From assembly GCA_007132465.1 (NCBI GenBank), contig SLOP01000005.1, positions 22,115-86,114 of the forward strand: DNA of 64,000 bases. The letters are read 5' to 3'. Position numbers and translations under genes: made by a program. Positions 42,205 through 51,147 of the stretch are shown in pieces. The DNA is from Candidatus Izemoplasma sp. (GTDB lineage Bacteria > Bacillota_I > Bacilli_A > Izemoplasmatales > Izemoplasmataceae). Within the stretch, counting starts at the first letter, position 1. Every line of letters starts with the position of its first letter. The notes beneath the pieces were generated by a model, which saw only the letters and a program-made list of their open reading frames with translations, made no database searches and was not told the DNA's origin.

Positions 42205-45200
42205 CGTTTACCGCTGCACAAAAGCGTGCCATTACGACCCGTGGACATGACGTGCTAATCAGCGCCGGGGCCGGCAGTGGAAAGACCGCGGTGTTAAGTG
42301 AGCGCGTGCTCGACCATGTGCGTCGCGGGACGCCGCTTGAAAAACTTGTGGTGTTGACGTTCACCAACGCCGCAGCCCGCGAAATGAAATCACGCATCCG
42401 CACAAAACTCATCGAGGAAAACACGCCTGAAGCCACACGTGCACTGGCATCGTTAAAAACAGCCCATGTGCGGACCTTCGACAGTTACGCGCTGGCCGTG
42501 TTGAAGCGATACGGACACATCATCGGTGTGGCCGCTAACGTTACCATCGGTGAGCCGACGGCCTTGTCGATGCGAGAAGCGACGCTTTTAGAGCGTTTGT
42601 TTAATCAGCGCTATGAAGCCGGTGATGAAGCGTTTTTACGCTATGTGGCGGCGTTTGAAAATAAAGATGATGCAACGTTGCGTGCACAAATCAACCATTT
42701 TCACGAGCAAGTCAGCTTGCATGCCGACTTCGACGCCGCGCTTGATCACGCTTTTCCAGCCACCGGCACGCCACGTTTCGAGGAGGCTTTCTCCGTGTTT
42801 TTGAATCTGGTCGATGAAACCGTTGAGCGGGTTGTTGATATTGTTAACGACATGCGAAACGGCGCGCCGCACGAAACAGTGGAAGCCCATGCGGACGCCG
42901 TGATGGATGGGCTAGCACCGCTGAAGAAAGCCGATGGTTATGATGCGTTGCATGGCGCGGTAGATGCGTTGCGTTTGCCGACCCTACGCACACCGAACAA
43001 AGCCTTGCGTGATGCCGGCATGGACGGTGAGGTTTATGCCCTCGATGCGATGCAACAACGGTTAAAGAAAGCCTTAGACACGTTGCGAACCTTGACGCGT
43101 TATTCACGTGAAGCGCATCGGGAGGCCTTTGTCAAGGCGCATGAACACTTCCCAACCATCAAAGCGTTGGTGCGTGACTTCGACTTAGCGTGTATGCGTG
43201 AGCAAACACGGACCGGACGGATGCGCTTTTCAACCGTGGCGCGGTTGGCGATTGGCTTGGTTCGTGATTATCCTGAGGTTCGTGATGAACTGAAGCGAGA
43301 AACGGCCGAGGTGATGATCGATGAGTACCAAGACACCAATCGTCTGCAAGAGACGTTCGTGTCGCTCATCACGTCGGACAACACCTATCAAGTCGGTGAC
43401 ATCAAGCAATCGATCTACCGCTTCCGACACGCCGAGCCGGCGCTGTTTACAGACAAGCTCAAACGGTATGGTGAGGGCGCGGGCGAGGTCATTGATTTCG
43501 ACTTGAACTTCCGCTCGCGCGCCGGTGTGCTAAGTGGCGTTAACGCGCTGTTTGCCCAGACGATGGATGAGGCCATTGGCGGGGTTGATTACGTCGATGG
43601 ACAACGGCTAAAACCGGGAAACACGGTGTTTTCGCAGTTACCGGAAGACGCGGCGAACACCGGGCTTTGGCTGGCGGCCTACGATGAAAAAGACATCATA
43701 TCGTACCGCGAACGCGGCTTGCGTGACGACGACATCGAGGCCCAGTTGGTTGCCGACGACATTGCCCGTCGTGTGGGGTCGATGTCGATTGTCGATGGGC
43801 AGACGCTTCGCCCACTTCGATACGATGATGTGGCCATCCTCATCAATGTGTCAACGCCGTTTGACATTTACCGAAAGGCGTTTGCGTCCAAAGGCGTTCC
43901 GCTCACGGTATGGAAAAACGTGCGTTTTGCTGAGTGTGTCGATGTTGATGTGTATCGGCAGTTTTTGCGTTTAACCTACGCCTTGTTAGACGACGAGTAT
44001 TACCGTGCGTTTGGCAAGCACGCGTTCATGGGGGTGGCGCGTAGTTTTGTCGTCGAATCGAGCGATGAGGACGCCGCCAAACAGCTGTCGACCTGGCCGG
44101 CGCAGCGCCCACGGGACCCATCGTTTGCCGATGAACGTTTTGTCGAGGTGTTTAATGCATTGTTTGCGATTGCCCGTGTGGCGCGCGAGGATAGCTTGGG
44201 TGAGGTGTTTTCGTCATTGGTCGATGCCTTTGACATGGAGGCGGCGTTGGTACGCATTCCTGACACCGAAGCGGCGCGTGGCCGCTTGGCACAGCTTGAG
44301 GCGATGATTGCGTCCCTCGCTGATGAGGGGTTCGACCTTGCGGCGTTGGTTCACCATTTTGACGCCCTTGCGGAATCAGACGACGATCTGGAGTTTATGT
44401 CTGCCGACCCATCCCATGACGGTGGCGTGCGGTTGATGACCATCCATAAATCAAAAGGGTTGGAGTTTCCCGTCGTGTACGTGCCGTCGTTGCAGCGAGG
44501 ATTTAGGCGGACAACGATGAAGAACTACGCGTATGACACCTGCTTTGGTGCGGTGATGCCGCATGATGATGAGGGTTTGCGCGAATCGTTTTTGTTTGAT
44601 GTGCATAAGGCACGGCTCAAAGCTGACGATGTCAGCGAGCGATTGCGGGTGCTTTATGTGGCGCTAACTAGGGCGAAGGAGCTGTGCGTGTTGCCGTACC
44701 TTAAGAAGCCCGAAGCAGCGCCGTGGCATACCGATGAAGAAGGCGTTGTGAAGGCCTTTGAACGCCGCGAGTATGGATCGTATCACGAGGTCATATCGAG
44801 CGCGATGACGGCGCTTGAAGGCCGGGTGATGCGCTGGCAGGTTGAAGGAAAGGTCGATGTCGATTACCGTCGGCGTCTTACCGATCGCCGTGTGGTTGAC
44901 AGCGCGCGCTCCATCGATAAAACCTACGCGTCTCCGGTGATTGCGGCGCCGGTTACCCGCTCGCGATATAGTGCCGATGAGATAGAATTACCCGACGCCG
45001 CGAGTCGACGCGTGATGGCACGAGGAAATCGAATGCATGAACTGTTTGAGTTGATTGATTTTGCGCGCCCCATTGAACCGCAGGTGCACGCCTTGAGTCA
45101 CGATGCGATGGAACGGTCCATGGTGCGGGCGTTTTTTGAAAGCGACGTTTACCGTCACCTCGACATCGAAAACGTCTACAAGGAGTTTCCGATTGTCGAT

Positions 45201-45416
45201 GAGGATGACGAGGGAGAGCGAAGTGGGTTCATCGATTTGTTATTGGAGACAAAGGATGCCTTTGTGATTGTCGATTACAAGTTGTCGGTGACTGAGAAAA
45301 CTTCGTATCACGCCCAAATCGAAGGGTACGCATCCACGTTGCGTAAGATGACAAGCAAACCGATTGAAGGGTATTTGTATTCACTGAGTGCTCGACGGTT
45401 TGTGAAAGTGCTATAA
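42201..45416 (+). CDS. addA: ATP-dependent helicase/nuclease subunit A
   Basis: A 1071-residue UvrD-like (SF1A) helicase with a C-terminal nuclease. Walker A is SAGAGSGKTAVL near residues 16-27; VLTFTNAAAREMK is motif Ia; MIDEYQDTNRLQ is Walker B; GDIKQSIYRFRHAEP and LMTIHKSKGLEFP (motif V) and VALTRAKE (motif VI) follow. The nuclease motif IVDYKLS near 1020 and the preceding FIDLLLE complete a RecB-family active site. Works with AddB in end resection to a regulatory Chi-like sequence. Confidence 0.96.
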   Translation: MTFTAAQKRAITTRGHDVLISAGAGSGKTAVLSERVLDHVRRGTPLEKLVVLTFTNAAAREMKSRIRTKLIEENTPEATRALASLKTAHVRTFDSYALAVLKRYGHIIGVAANVTIGEPTALSMREATLLERLFNQRYEAGDEAFLRYVAAFENKDDATLRAQINHFHEQVSLHADFDAALDHAFPATGTPRFEEAFSVFLNLVDETVERVVDIVNDMRNGAPHETVEAHADAVMDGLAPLKKADGYDALHGAVDALRLPTLRTPNKALRDAGMDGEVYALDAMQQRLKKALDTLRTLTRYSREAHREAFVKAHEHFPTIKALVRDFDLACMREQTRTGRMRFSTVARLAIGLVRDYPEVRDELKRETAEVMIDEYQDTNRLQETFVSLITSDNTYQVGDIKQSIYRFRHAEPALFTDKLKRYGEGAGEVIDFDLNFRSRAGVLSGVNALFAQTMDEAIGGVDYVDGQRLKPGNTVFSQLPEDAANTGLWLAAYDEKDIISYRERGLRDDDIEAQLVADDIARRVGSMSIVDGQTLRPLRYDDVAILINVSTPFDIYRKAFASKGVPLTVWKNVRFAECVDVDVYRQFLRLTYALLDDEYYRAFGKHAFMGVARSFVVESSDEDAAKQLSTWPAQRPRDPSFADERFVEVFNALFAIARVAREDSLGEVFSSLVDAFDMEAALVRIPDTEAARGRLAQLEAMIASLADEGFDLAALVHHFDALAESDDDLEFMSADPSHDGGVRLMTIHKSKGLEFPVVYVPSLQRGFRRTTMKNYAYDTCFGAVMPHDDEGLRESFLFDVHKARLKADDVSERLRVLYVALTRAKELCVLPYLKKPEAAPWHTDEEGVVKAFERREYGSYHEVISSAMTALEGRVMRWQVEGKVDVDYRRRLTDRRVVDSARSIDKTYASPVIAAPVTRSRYSADEIELPDAASRRVMARGNRMHELFELIDFARPIEPQVHALSHDAMERSMVRAFFESDVYRHLDIENVYKEFPIVDEDDEGERSGFIDLLLETKDAFVIVDYKLSVTEKTSYHAQIEGYASTLRKMTSKPIEGYLYSLSARRFVKVL

Positions 45417-45417
45417 T
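45409..45417 (+). promoter_or_regulatory. Possible extended -10 promoter of the ABC exporter genes
   Basis: TGCTATAAT at 45409-45417 overlaps the addA stop codon and lies 20 bp before the ABC ATPase start. Confidence 0.5.
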
Positions 45418-45437
45418 AACATTGATGAGGTGAGGCC

Positions 45438-46139
45438 ATGGGAATCATATTGAAAAACGTCACAAAAACCTACGGTGAGGGCGACGTGAAAACAACAGCC
45501 TTAGACGGCGTGTCTATCGAGATAGACGATGGCGCATTTGTGGTCGTGCTTGGGCCGTCGGGTTCAGGCAAGAGTACGTTGTTGAACGTGATGAGCGGGC
45601 TAGACACGCTCGATGAAGGTGAAATTACCATCGATGGGGCACGCATCGACACGATGAAAGACAACGCATTGACGGCTTTTCGACGAAAACACGTGGGGTT
45701 TGTCTTTCAGCAGTACAATTTGTTGCATACGTTGACGGCGAAAGAGAACGTTGACATCGGTGGTCGGTTAGTTGACGAGCCGCACGATTCAGAACGGTTG
45801 CTCGATGATGTGGGGCTGGCTAAACATAAAACCAAGTACCCTTTCCAACTGTCCGGGGGCGAACAACAGCGCGTGTCGATTGCCCGAGCCCTTGCAAAAC
45901 GGCCGAAAGTGTTGTTTTGCGATGAACCAACGGGTGCTCTTGATGAGGAAATGGGCAAAGCGGTGTTGGGCATTTTGCAGCGTCTTAACGAAAAACATGG
46001 CACCACGGTGGTGTTGATTACCCATAACGCCGCCATTGCCCGATTGGCTCATATCATCGTGCGTCTTAACTCCGGCAAAGTGGTGTCTGTCAAGGCCAAT
46101 AGACCGGTGTCAGCCGAGGATATTTCTTGGGGCGAATGA
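45438..46139 (+). CDS. ABC transporter ATP-binding protein (LolD/MacB type)
   Basis: A 233-residue ATPase with Walker A GPSGSGKST near 39-47, Q-loop FQQYNLL, signature LSGGEQQR, Walker B VLFCDEPTGALD and H-loop ITHN. The sequence LLNVMSGLDTLDEGEI is typical of the MacB/LolD/FtsE branch that pairs with FtsX-like permeases. The stop overlaps the permease start by 4 bp. The substrate is unknown; relatives in Bacillota export peptides, antibiotics or lipoproteins, or transmit signals. Confidence 0.93.
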   Translation: MGIILKNVTKTYGEGDVKTTALDGVSIEIDDGAFVVVLGPSGSGKSTLLNVMSGLDTLDEGEITIDGARIDTMKDNALTAFRRKHVGFVFQQYNLLHTLTAKENVDIGGRLVDEPHDSERLLDDVGLAKHKTKYPFQLSGGEQQRVSIARALAKRPKVLFCDEPTGALDEEMGKAVLGILQRLNEKHGTTVVLITHNAAIARLAHIIVRLNSGKVVSVKANRPVSAEDISWGE

Positions 46140-48460
46140 TGTATTATAAACACGTATTGAGAACGTTCGGTCGACAGAAACTGAGCGTGGCGTTGTTGGG
46201 TGTGTTGTTGGTGATAAGCGGTTTTATTTATACCGTGATGTCGCTTTCGGTGGCGTCCGTTCAAGATGCGTCGGAACGGTTTTTTGAGACGTCGAATCAA
46301 GAAACTTTTGTCGTTCACGCATCGCCATTTGTGGGAATTGAAGAGGCCGACGATGCCCCTTGTGCGGTTGAACCCATGACGGCGCTGTCGGCGCTTTATG
46401 CCTCCGACCGTGCTTGTTTCATGAGTGTGCTTGATCAGCGCCTAAATCAGGCATTAGACGCCACAGAAGGACTCGCGTTTGAATGGCGTTTGCATAAAGA
46501 TGCCTACATCGATCCGGAGGGATCGCGTCATCGGGTCAGGATTTTATTGAACAATGAGACGATTAACCGCGCCCACATGGAGGGTGAAGGCACGTTCCCC
46601 GACGTGGGTGAGGTCGCGGTGTCCAGAACCTACGCTCGCTTGAATGGCATTGCGATTGGTGATGCCATCGTGTTAGGCGAGCAAACCTACACCATCAGCG
46701 GGTTTGTGTTATTCCCTGATTACAACCTTCCAATCTTTGAACATCTGTACGCATTTGACAGCGCTGTGACCACGCCGGTGGCGATGCATGAAGACGATTT
46801 TCATGCCTTGGCCTCAACCATTGGCTTTGCGTTAAGCGGTGTCGGCACGTCACGTCTTGCCCCCCTTGAGGAGGCCTTAGAGGGCACGGAGTTTGTGTCT
46901 CGCGTTGTGATGACTGAAAACAATCCGCGGAGCGGTGCGATATACGCTGAACTCGATGGGTCGCAAGCGATGGGGCTTTTCTTGAGCGTTGCGATTGCGT
47001 CCATCGGCATGATTATCGTCGGCATCATGGTGGCCAAGACGATTTCCGACGATCGGCGTGCGCTTGGTGTGTTCAAGGCGATGGGGACGACGACCACAGA
47101 AATAGTCTTGCCCTACGTCGTGGCGGTAGGGGTGTTTGCGATCACGACGCTGATCATTGGGGCGGCGCTTGGTATCTGGGTGGCGCCATGGATGCGCGGG
47201 CTCTATCTACGATTTTATTTGTTACCGGAAGGCGACATTGTTTATCAAGCACGCGATGCGTATCTGGGCGTTGTGCTGCCAACGATGGTAGTGCTCGGGC
47301 TGGCGTTTTGGCGACTCAAGATGGTGCTTGGGGCCCGCCCGGTTATCATGGTAGCCCCCGTTGTCAGCAAGCCACGCGTGGTGAAAACCGGATGGTTGCG
47401 ACGCCTCATCACGCGGTTAAACGTGTTGACGCGGTTGCAAATGGCGCTCTTGATGCGTCAGTGGATGAAAGTGGCGGTCTATGTGTTTGGTGTGTCGATG
47501 GCACTGTATCTGGTGTTTATCAGTTTAGGCATGCACGGTATTTTTGAACGCACGATGCATGATTATTATGGCAACCATCGTTATGAAAGCGTCATCCAGT
47601 GCGACGTTGCAGAAGCCTGCAACCCCGAGAATCATGAACGCGGATTGACGCTTGAGGGCAACGTGGCAGGAGAACGAGCTACCATCATCGGTCTTGAGGC
47701 GTCAGGGACGCTCTATCCGCTTGTGAATCGCCAAGGCGAAAGCGTGGTGCCCCGACTCGATGAGGGAATCATTATTAGCCGGAGTTTTCATGACTTGACA
47801 CGGGTTAGCGTCGGTGACGTGTTGCGGGTGTCATGGTTTGGCGGTGAGGTTGATGTGACGGTGGTGGCGATGGCCAACGTGTATCCTGGCGCCCATGTGT
47901 ACGTCGATAGGGCGTGGTTAAGTGACCAGGTTTTCGGCCGCGACGACGTGTATAATCGCTTGTATACAGCCACTGAAGCGCCGGAGGATGCGGGGCCGTT
48001 TGTGTGGCATCGCCAGACGATGATCGATCAACTGGATGAGCTCAACACAGGATACCGTGCGATGATTGTGTTGATGGTAGGCGCGTCGCTCTTTATTGCG
48101 CTCATCGTCGTCTATTTGTTAAGTGTGTTGACCGTTGAGGGACGTGCTTACGAAATGTCACTCTTCAAGGTGCTTGGGTATGAACCCAAGGAAATTTCAC
48201 GGGTCATTTTGGGTGGTTACACGAAGATTAATGTGGTAACGTTTGCGCTGATGGTGCCGGTCACGATTGTTTCATTCATGTGGCTAAGACGATACTTTCT
48301 CAATTGGTTTGGCATGTACTTCCCGCTTGAAGTCAGAAGTTGGGATATTGCGTTGGCGGCAGTGTTGTTCATTTTGATGAGCATTGTGGGACAAGTGCAT
48401 GCGAAAAAGAAAATCACCAAGTTTAGCCTTCAAGAGGCGTTGAAACGCTATCAGGTCTAA
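46136..48460 (+). CDS. FtsX-like ABC transporter permease
   Basis: A 774-residue permease with two FtsX-type modules. A first membrane helix (~12-35) is followed by a large extracytoplasmic domain, three helices (~275-400), a central helix (~440-465), a second extracytoplasmic domain, and three final helices (~640-770). Both outer domains contain cysteine pairs (APCAVEP with DRACFM; QCDVAEACNP) that could form disulphides. Overlaps the ATPase gene by ATGA, so the two form one transporter of the mechanotransmission MacB-like class. Substrate not predictable. Confidence 0.88.
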   Translation: MMYYKHVLRTFGRQKLSVALLGVLLVISGFIYTVMSLSVASVQDASERFFETSNQETFVVHASPFVGIEEADDAPCAVEPMTALSALYASDRACFMSVLDQRLNQALDATEGLAFEWRLHKDAYIDPEGSRHRVRILLNNETINRAHMEGEGTFPDVGEVAVSRTYARLNGIAIGDAIVLGEQTYTISGFVLFPDYNLPIFEHLYAFDSAVTTPVAMHEDDFHALASTIGFALSGVGTSRLAPLEEALEGTEFVSRVVMTENNPRSGAIYAELDGSQAMGLFLSVAIASIGMIIVGIMVAKTISDDRRALGVFKAMGTTTTEIVLPYVVAVGVFAITTLIIGAALGIWVAPWMRGLYLRFYLLPEGDIVYQARDAYLGVVLPTMVVLGLAFWRLKMVLGARPVIMVAPVVSKPRVVKTGWLRRLITRLNVLTRLQMALLMRQWMKVAVYVFGVSMALYLVFISLGMHGIFERTMHDYYGNHRYESVIQCDVAEACNPENHERGLTLEGNVAGERATIIGLEASGTLYPLVNRQGESVVPRLDEGIIISRSFHDLTRVSVGDVLRVSWFGGEVDVTVVAMANVYPGAHVYVDRAWLSDQVFGRDDVYNRLYTATEAPEDAGPFVWHRQTMIDQLDELNTGYRAMIVLMVGASLFIALIVVYLLSVLTVEGRAYEMSLFKVLGYEPKEISRVILGGYTKINVVTFALMVPVTIVSFMWLRRYFLNWFGMYFPLEVRSWDIALAAVLFILMSIVGQVHAKKKITKFSLQEALKRYQV

Positions 48461-48472
48461 GGAGCCGATGCC

Positions 48473-49351
48473 ATGAAACAAGGACGTGTCACAAAACTCA
48501 TAGGTGGCCAATACACCGTCAAAGACGCGCAAAACCGCGCCGTGGTGTTGAAACCACGCGGCAAGTTTCGTCATCTCGATCTATCGCCGAAAGTTGGGGA
48601 TATTGTCTTCTTTGATGAGGAACGAATTCTCGACATGAAGCCGCGAAAAAATGAACTAGAGCGCCCACCCATCGCCAACATCGATCAGGCAATCTTGATT
48701 CATTCGGCCAAAGAACCGGCGTTTAGCTTTACCTTGCTCGATCGGTTTTTGGTGATGGTTGAACACAAGGACATCGCCCCGCTGATTGTGGTCACGAAGG
48801 TCGATCTTATGGACGCGAACGACATGCATGAGCTCAGACGTTCAATGGTGCATTACGAAAGACACTACTCGGTGTTATACGTCACGGTCCACAACCGCGC
48901 TTCTGTGGAAGCCCTGAAACCCGCCATCAAAGATAAAGTCAGTGTTTTTGCCGGCCAAACTGGAAGCGGTAAAAGCAGTTTGCTAAACGCCCTTGATATC
49001 CGTCTTAAACTCAAGACTGATGCTATTTCCAAAGCGCTGGGTCGTGGAAAACACACGACCAGACACACGGAGTTGCTCGATCTCCATGGAGGGCTCGTGG
49101 CTGACACGCCCGGGTTTTCAAAACTCTCGTTTGGGGATGTCGACGAATCTGACATCGCCCAGTGTTACCCTGATTTTATCGAGGTGGCCGATGCGTGCAA
49201 GTTCCGTGCGTGCCGGCACATCGATGAACCGGGGTGCGCCGTGAAAGCAGCCGTGGATGCAGGCGATATTCCACCTCAACGCTACGCGCGGTATCACGCC
49301 ATCTATGAGGAAATTAAAACAACAGAAAAAACCTACAGAAAGAAGGAATAA
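48473..49351 (+). CDS. rsgA: Ribosome small-subunit-dependent GTPase RsgA
   Basis: A 292-residue circularly permuted GTPase that checks late 30S assembly. An N-terminal OB fold (1-65) leads into G4 VVTKVD before G1 GQTGSGKSS and G3 DTPG, the permuted G4-G1-G3 order. The C-terminal zinc knuckle uses Cys and His in ACKFRACRHIDEPGC. The rsgA-rpe-thiN order is conserved across Bacillota. GGAGCC is the ribosome-binding site. Confidence 0.97.
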   Translation: MKQGRVTKLIGGQYTVKDAQNRAVVLKPRGKFRHLDLSPKVGDIVFFDEERILDMKPRKNELERPPIANIDQAILIHSAKEPAFSFTLLDRFLVMVEHKDIAPLIVVTKVDLMDANDMHELRRSMVHYERHYSVLYVTVHNRASVEALKPAIKDKVSVFAGQTGSGKSSLLNALDIRLKLKTDAISKALGRGKHTTRHTELLDLHGGLVADTPGFSKLSFGDVDESDIAQCYPDFIEVADACKFRACRHIDEPGCAVKAAVDAGDIPPQRYARYHAIYEEIKTTEKTYRKKE

Positions 49352-49352
49352 C

Positions 49353-49988
49353 ATGAAAATCGCACCCTCAATCTTATCGGCCGATTTCAGTCGTTTAAAA
49401 GACGACATCGCCACCGTGTCGTCGGCAGAGTGGTTGCACATCGACGTGATGGATGGACACTTTGTGCCCAACTTGTCCTTTGGTGCGCCAATCATACGGG
49501 CGCTGCGCCCCCACACCCGCCAGGTGTTTGACACGCACTTGATGATTGAAAATCCAGCGAAGTACCTTGATGATTTCATCGCTGCCGGCAGCGATCACAT
49601 CACCTTTCACGTTGAAACGGTTGTTGATCCCGGTAAACTTGTTGAGCGGCTGCATGATGCCGGCGTGAAAGCAGGGATGTCGATGAAACCAGCCACGCCC
49701 ATTGAAGCCATCGAAGCGTATTTATCCACGCTTGATGTCGTGTTGGTCATGAGCGTTGAACCAGGGTTTGGTGGCCAAGCGTTCATGCCTGAGAGTCTAG
49801 AGAAAATACGCCAGTTACGCGACATTCGTGATCGCGAAGGCTACCACTTCGAGATTGTCGTCGACGGGGGGATCAATAAGCAGACCGCAAAACAATGCGT
49901 TGATGCCGGTGCCGATGTGTTGGTCGCAGGCAGTTATGTTTTCGGAAGCACGGATCGCGAAGCGAGCATGCGGGCGCTAAGGCGATGA
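49353..49988 (+). CDS. rpe: Ribulose-phosphate 3-epimerase
   Basis: Interconverts ribulose-5-phosphate and xylulose-5-phosphate in the pentose phosphate pathway. A 211-residue TIM barrel with metal/catalytic motifs ILSADFSRL, HIDVMDGHFVPN, FDTHLMIENP, SVEPGFGGQAF and VVDGGINKQT. The ATG at 49353 follows GAAGGA one base after rsgA; a longer in-frame version would overlap rsgA by almost 100 bp. The stop overlaps thiN by ATGA. Confidence 0.97.
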   Translation: MKIAPSILSADFSRLKDDIATVSSAEWLHIDVMDGHFVPNLSFGAPIIRALRPHTRQVFDTHLMIENPAKYLDDFIAAGSDHITFHVETVVDPGKLVERLHDAGVKAGMSMKPATPIEAIEAYLSTLDVVLVMSVEPGFGGQAFMPESLEKIRQLRDIRDREGYHFEIVVDGGINKQTAKQCVDAGADVLVAGSYVFGSTDREASMRALRR

Positions 49989-50593
49989 AAGTGAAGGTTT
50001 TTGTCGACCCGGTGACGTATGATTTAGCCACGCTTTACCATGAAGAGGAAGACTGTGTCCTCATCGGTGTTGAAGGCGGTGCGATTGCGGCTATCAATCA
50101 CGGGCTCACGTTGGATGTTGCGCTGGGTGATTTTGATTCTGTGAGCGCCACGGAAATAAAAAAAATCAGCGCGCACGCCAAGCGAGTTGAGCGTTTTCCC
50201 GAAGCAAAAGACGATACCGACAGCGCCTTAGCGCTCAAAGAAGCGTTGACACACAACCCGGATGAGGTTATATTTTACGGCGGCCTTGGTGGACGTTTGG
50301 ATCACACCTTGGCGAATTTGACCCTCTTAAAACAAGGCCCCATCACCTTTGTGACCGACCACACGTGCGCGTTTGCCTTAGCACCGGGAACCTATCGTCT
50401 TGGTCAGGGGTATAAGGTCGTTTCGTTCTTTGCGATGGAAGATGTAAAAGACCTGCATCTGACAGGTTTTCGATATGATTTAACGGGGTATGACCTTAAG
50501 GTGGACGACCCGCTTTGTGTGTCCAATGCCGGCGATGGTGAAGTCAGTTTTGACGAAGGCGTACTGCTGGTGATTCTTTCTCAAGAAACATAA
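49985..50593 (+). CDS. thiN: Thiamine pyrophosphokinase
   Basis: Transfers pyrophosphate from ATP to thiamine to give thiamine diphosphate. The 202-residue protein has LGDFDSV (~46-52), the substrate motif KDDTDSALALKEAL (~74-87), GGLGGRLDHTLANL and the late CVSNAG. It depends on imported or salvaged thiamine; no thiamine synthesis genes are in the window. The TPP made would serve transketolase, linking it to rpe. Confidence 0.95.
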   Translation: MKVKVFVDPVTYDLATLYHEEEDCVLIGVEGGAIAAINHGLTLDVALGDFDSVSATEIKKISAHAKRVERFPEAKDDTDSALALKEALTHNPDEVIFYGGLGGRLDHTLANLTLLKQGPITFVTDHTCAFALAPGTYRLGQGYKVVSFFAMEDVKDLHLTGFRYDLTGYDLKVDDPLCVSNAGDGEVSFDEGVLLVILSQET

Positions 50594-50609
50594 AGAACGT
50601 GCCAAATGA

Positions 50610-50636
50610 AAAAAACACCGTTGAGCGGTGTTTTTT
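50610..50636 (+). terminator. Terminator after thiN
   Basis: AACACCG pairs with CGGTGTT around TTGAG, with A- and T-runs on the two sides. Confidence 0.92.
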
Positions 50637-50677
50637 CAAAGAGAGGGAGATGGATCGAGGTATTCGTTATAGGCATG

Positions 50678-50701
50678 AAAAAAGCCGATTACCATCGGCT
50701 C
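50678..50701 (-). terminator. Terminator after rpmB
   Basis: On the minus strand GAGCCGAT pairs with ATCGGCTT around GGTA and is followed by a T-run. About 40 bp separate it from the thiN terminator. Confidence 0.9.
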
Positions 50702-50720
50702 GTGATAGTAACAAGGTTGT

Positions 50721-50909
50721 TTACGCGCGGGTAAGGTTGTTTTTCTTGAGCGCACGCGCGGAAACGTAGACCGTTTTGATTTCTCCGTTTTCCACAATTT
50801 TTACTTTTTGTAAATTGGCTTTCCATTTCCGTTTGGTCGCGGTCAGCGAGAACGGACGGTTATTGCCGGTGAGGTTCTTTTTGCCAGTTACGTAACATTC
50901 TTTAGCCAT
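50721..50909 (-). CDS. rpmB: 50S ribosomal protein L28
   Basis: A 62-residue basic ribosomal protein with the L28 signature: MAKECYVTGKK at the start, NNRPFSLTATKRKWKANLQ in the middle and VYVSARALKKNNL near the end. It lacks the zinc-binding cysteine pairs of C+ paralogues, with only one Cys. Upstream on the minus strand are CGGAGG and an extended -10 promoter. It is divergent from fakA as in other Bacillota, where asp23/yloU usually sits beside fakA; that gene is absent here. Confidence 0.97.
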   Translation of the reverse strand: MAKECYVTGKKNLTGNNRPFSLTATKRKWKANLQKVKIVENGEIKTVYVSARALKKNNLTRA

Positions 50910-50951
50910 GAAAGTAGCCTCCGTTCAGTCATTAGTGTCTAAACCTAAAAT

Positions 50952-50979
50952 ATTATAACATATGGACTGTAAAATGCAA
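50952..50979 (-). promoter_or_regulatory. Promoter of rpmB
   Basis: Minus strand TTGCAT (50974-50979) and TATAAT (50952-50957) with 16 bp between; the -10 is extended (TGTTATAAT). Confidence 0.8.
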
Positions 50980-51024
50980 GAAATTTTGGTATTTTTTAAT
51001 AAAATGCACCTACAGTGTAATTTG

Positions 51025-51053
51025 TTGCAATTAAAAAAGACTTATGATAGAAT
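51025..51053 (+). promoter_or_regulatory. Promoter of fakA
   Basis: TTGCAA (51025-51030) and TAGAAT (51048-51053) with a 17-bp spacer, in an AT-rich region between the two divergent genes. A leader of about 85 nt follows in which no riboswitch was recognised. Confidence 0.75.
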
Positions 51054-51147
51054 AAATTAAGCCTTAAGATAGCAAGATTATCAAAGGATTCCAGGCAACG
51101 TGTGTGCGACATTCACGCGCTCAAGAATGTTTACGGAGGCGTATTAT

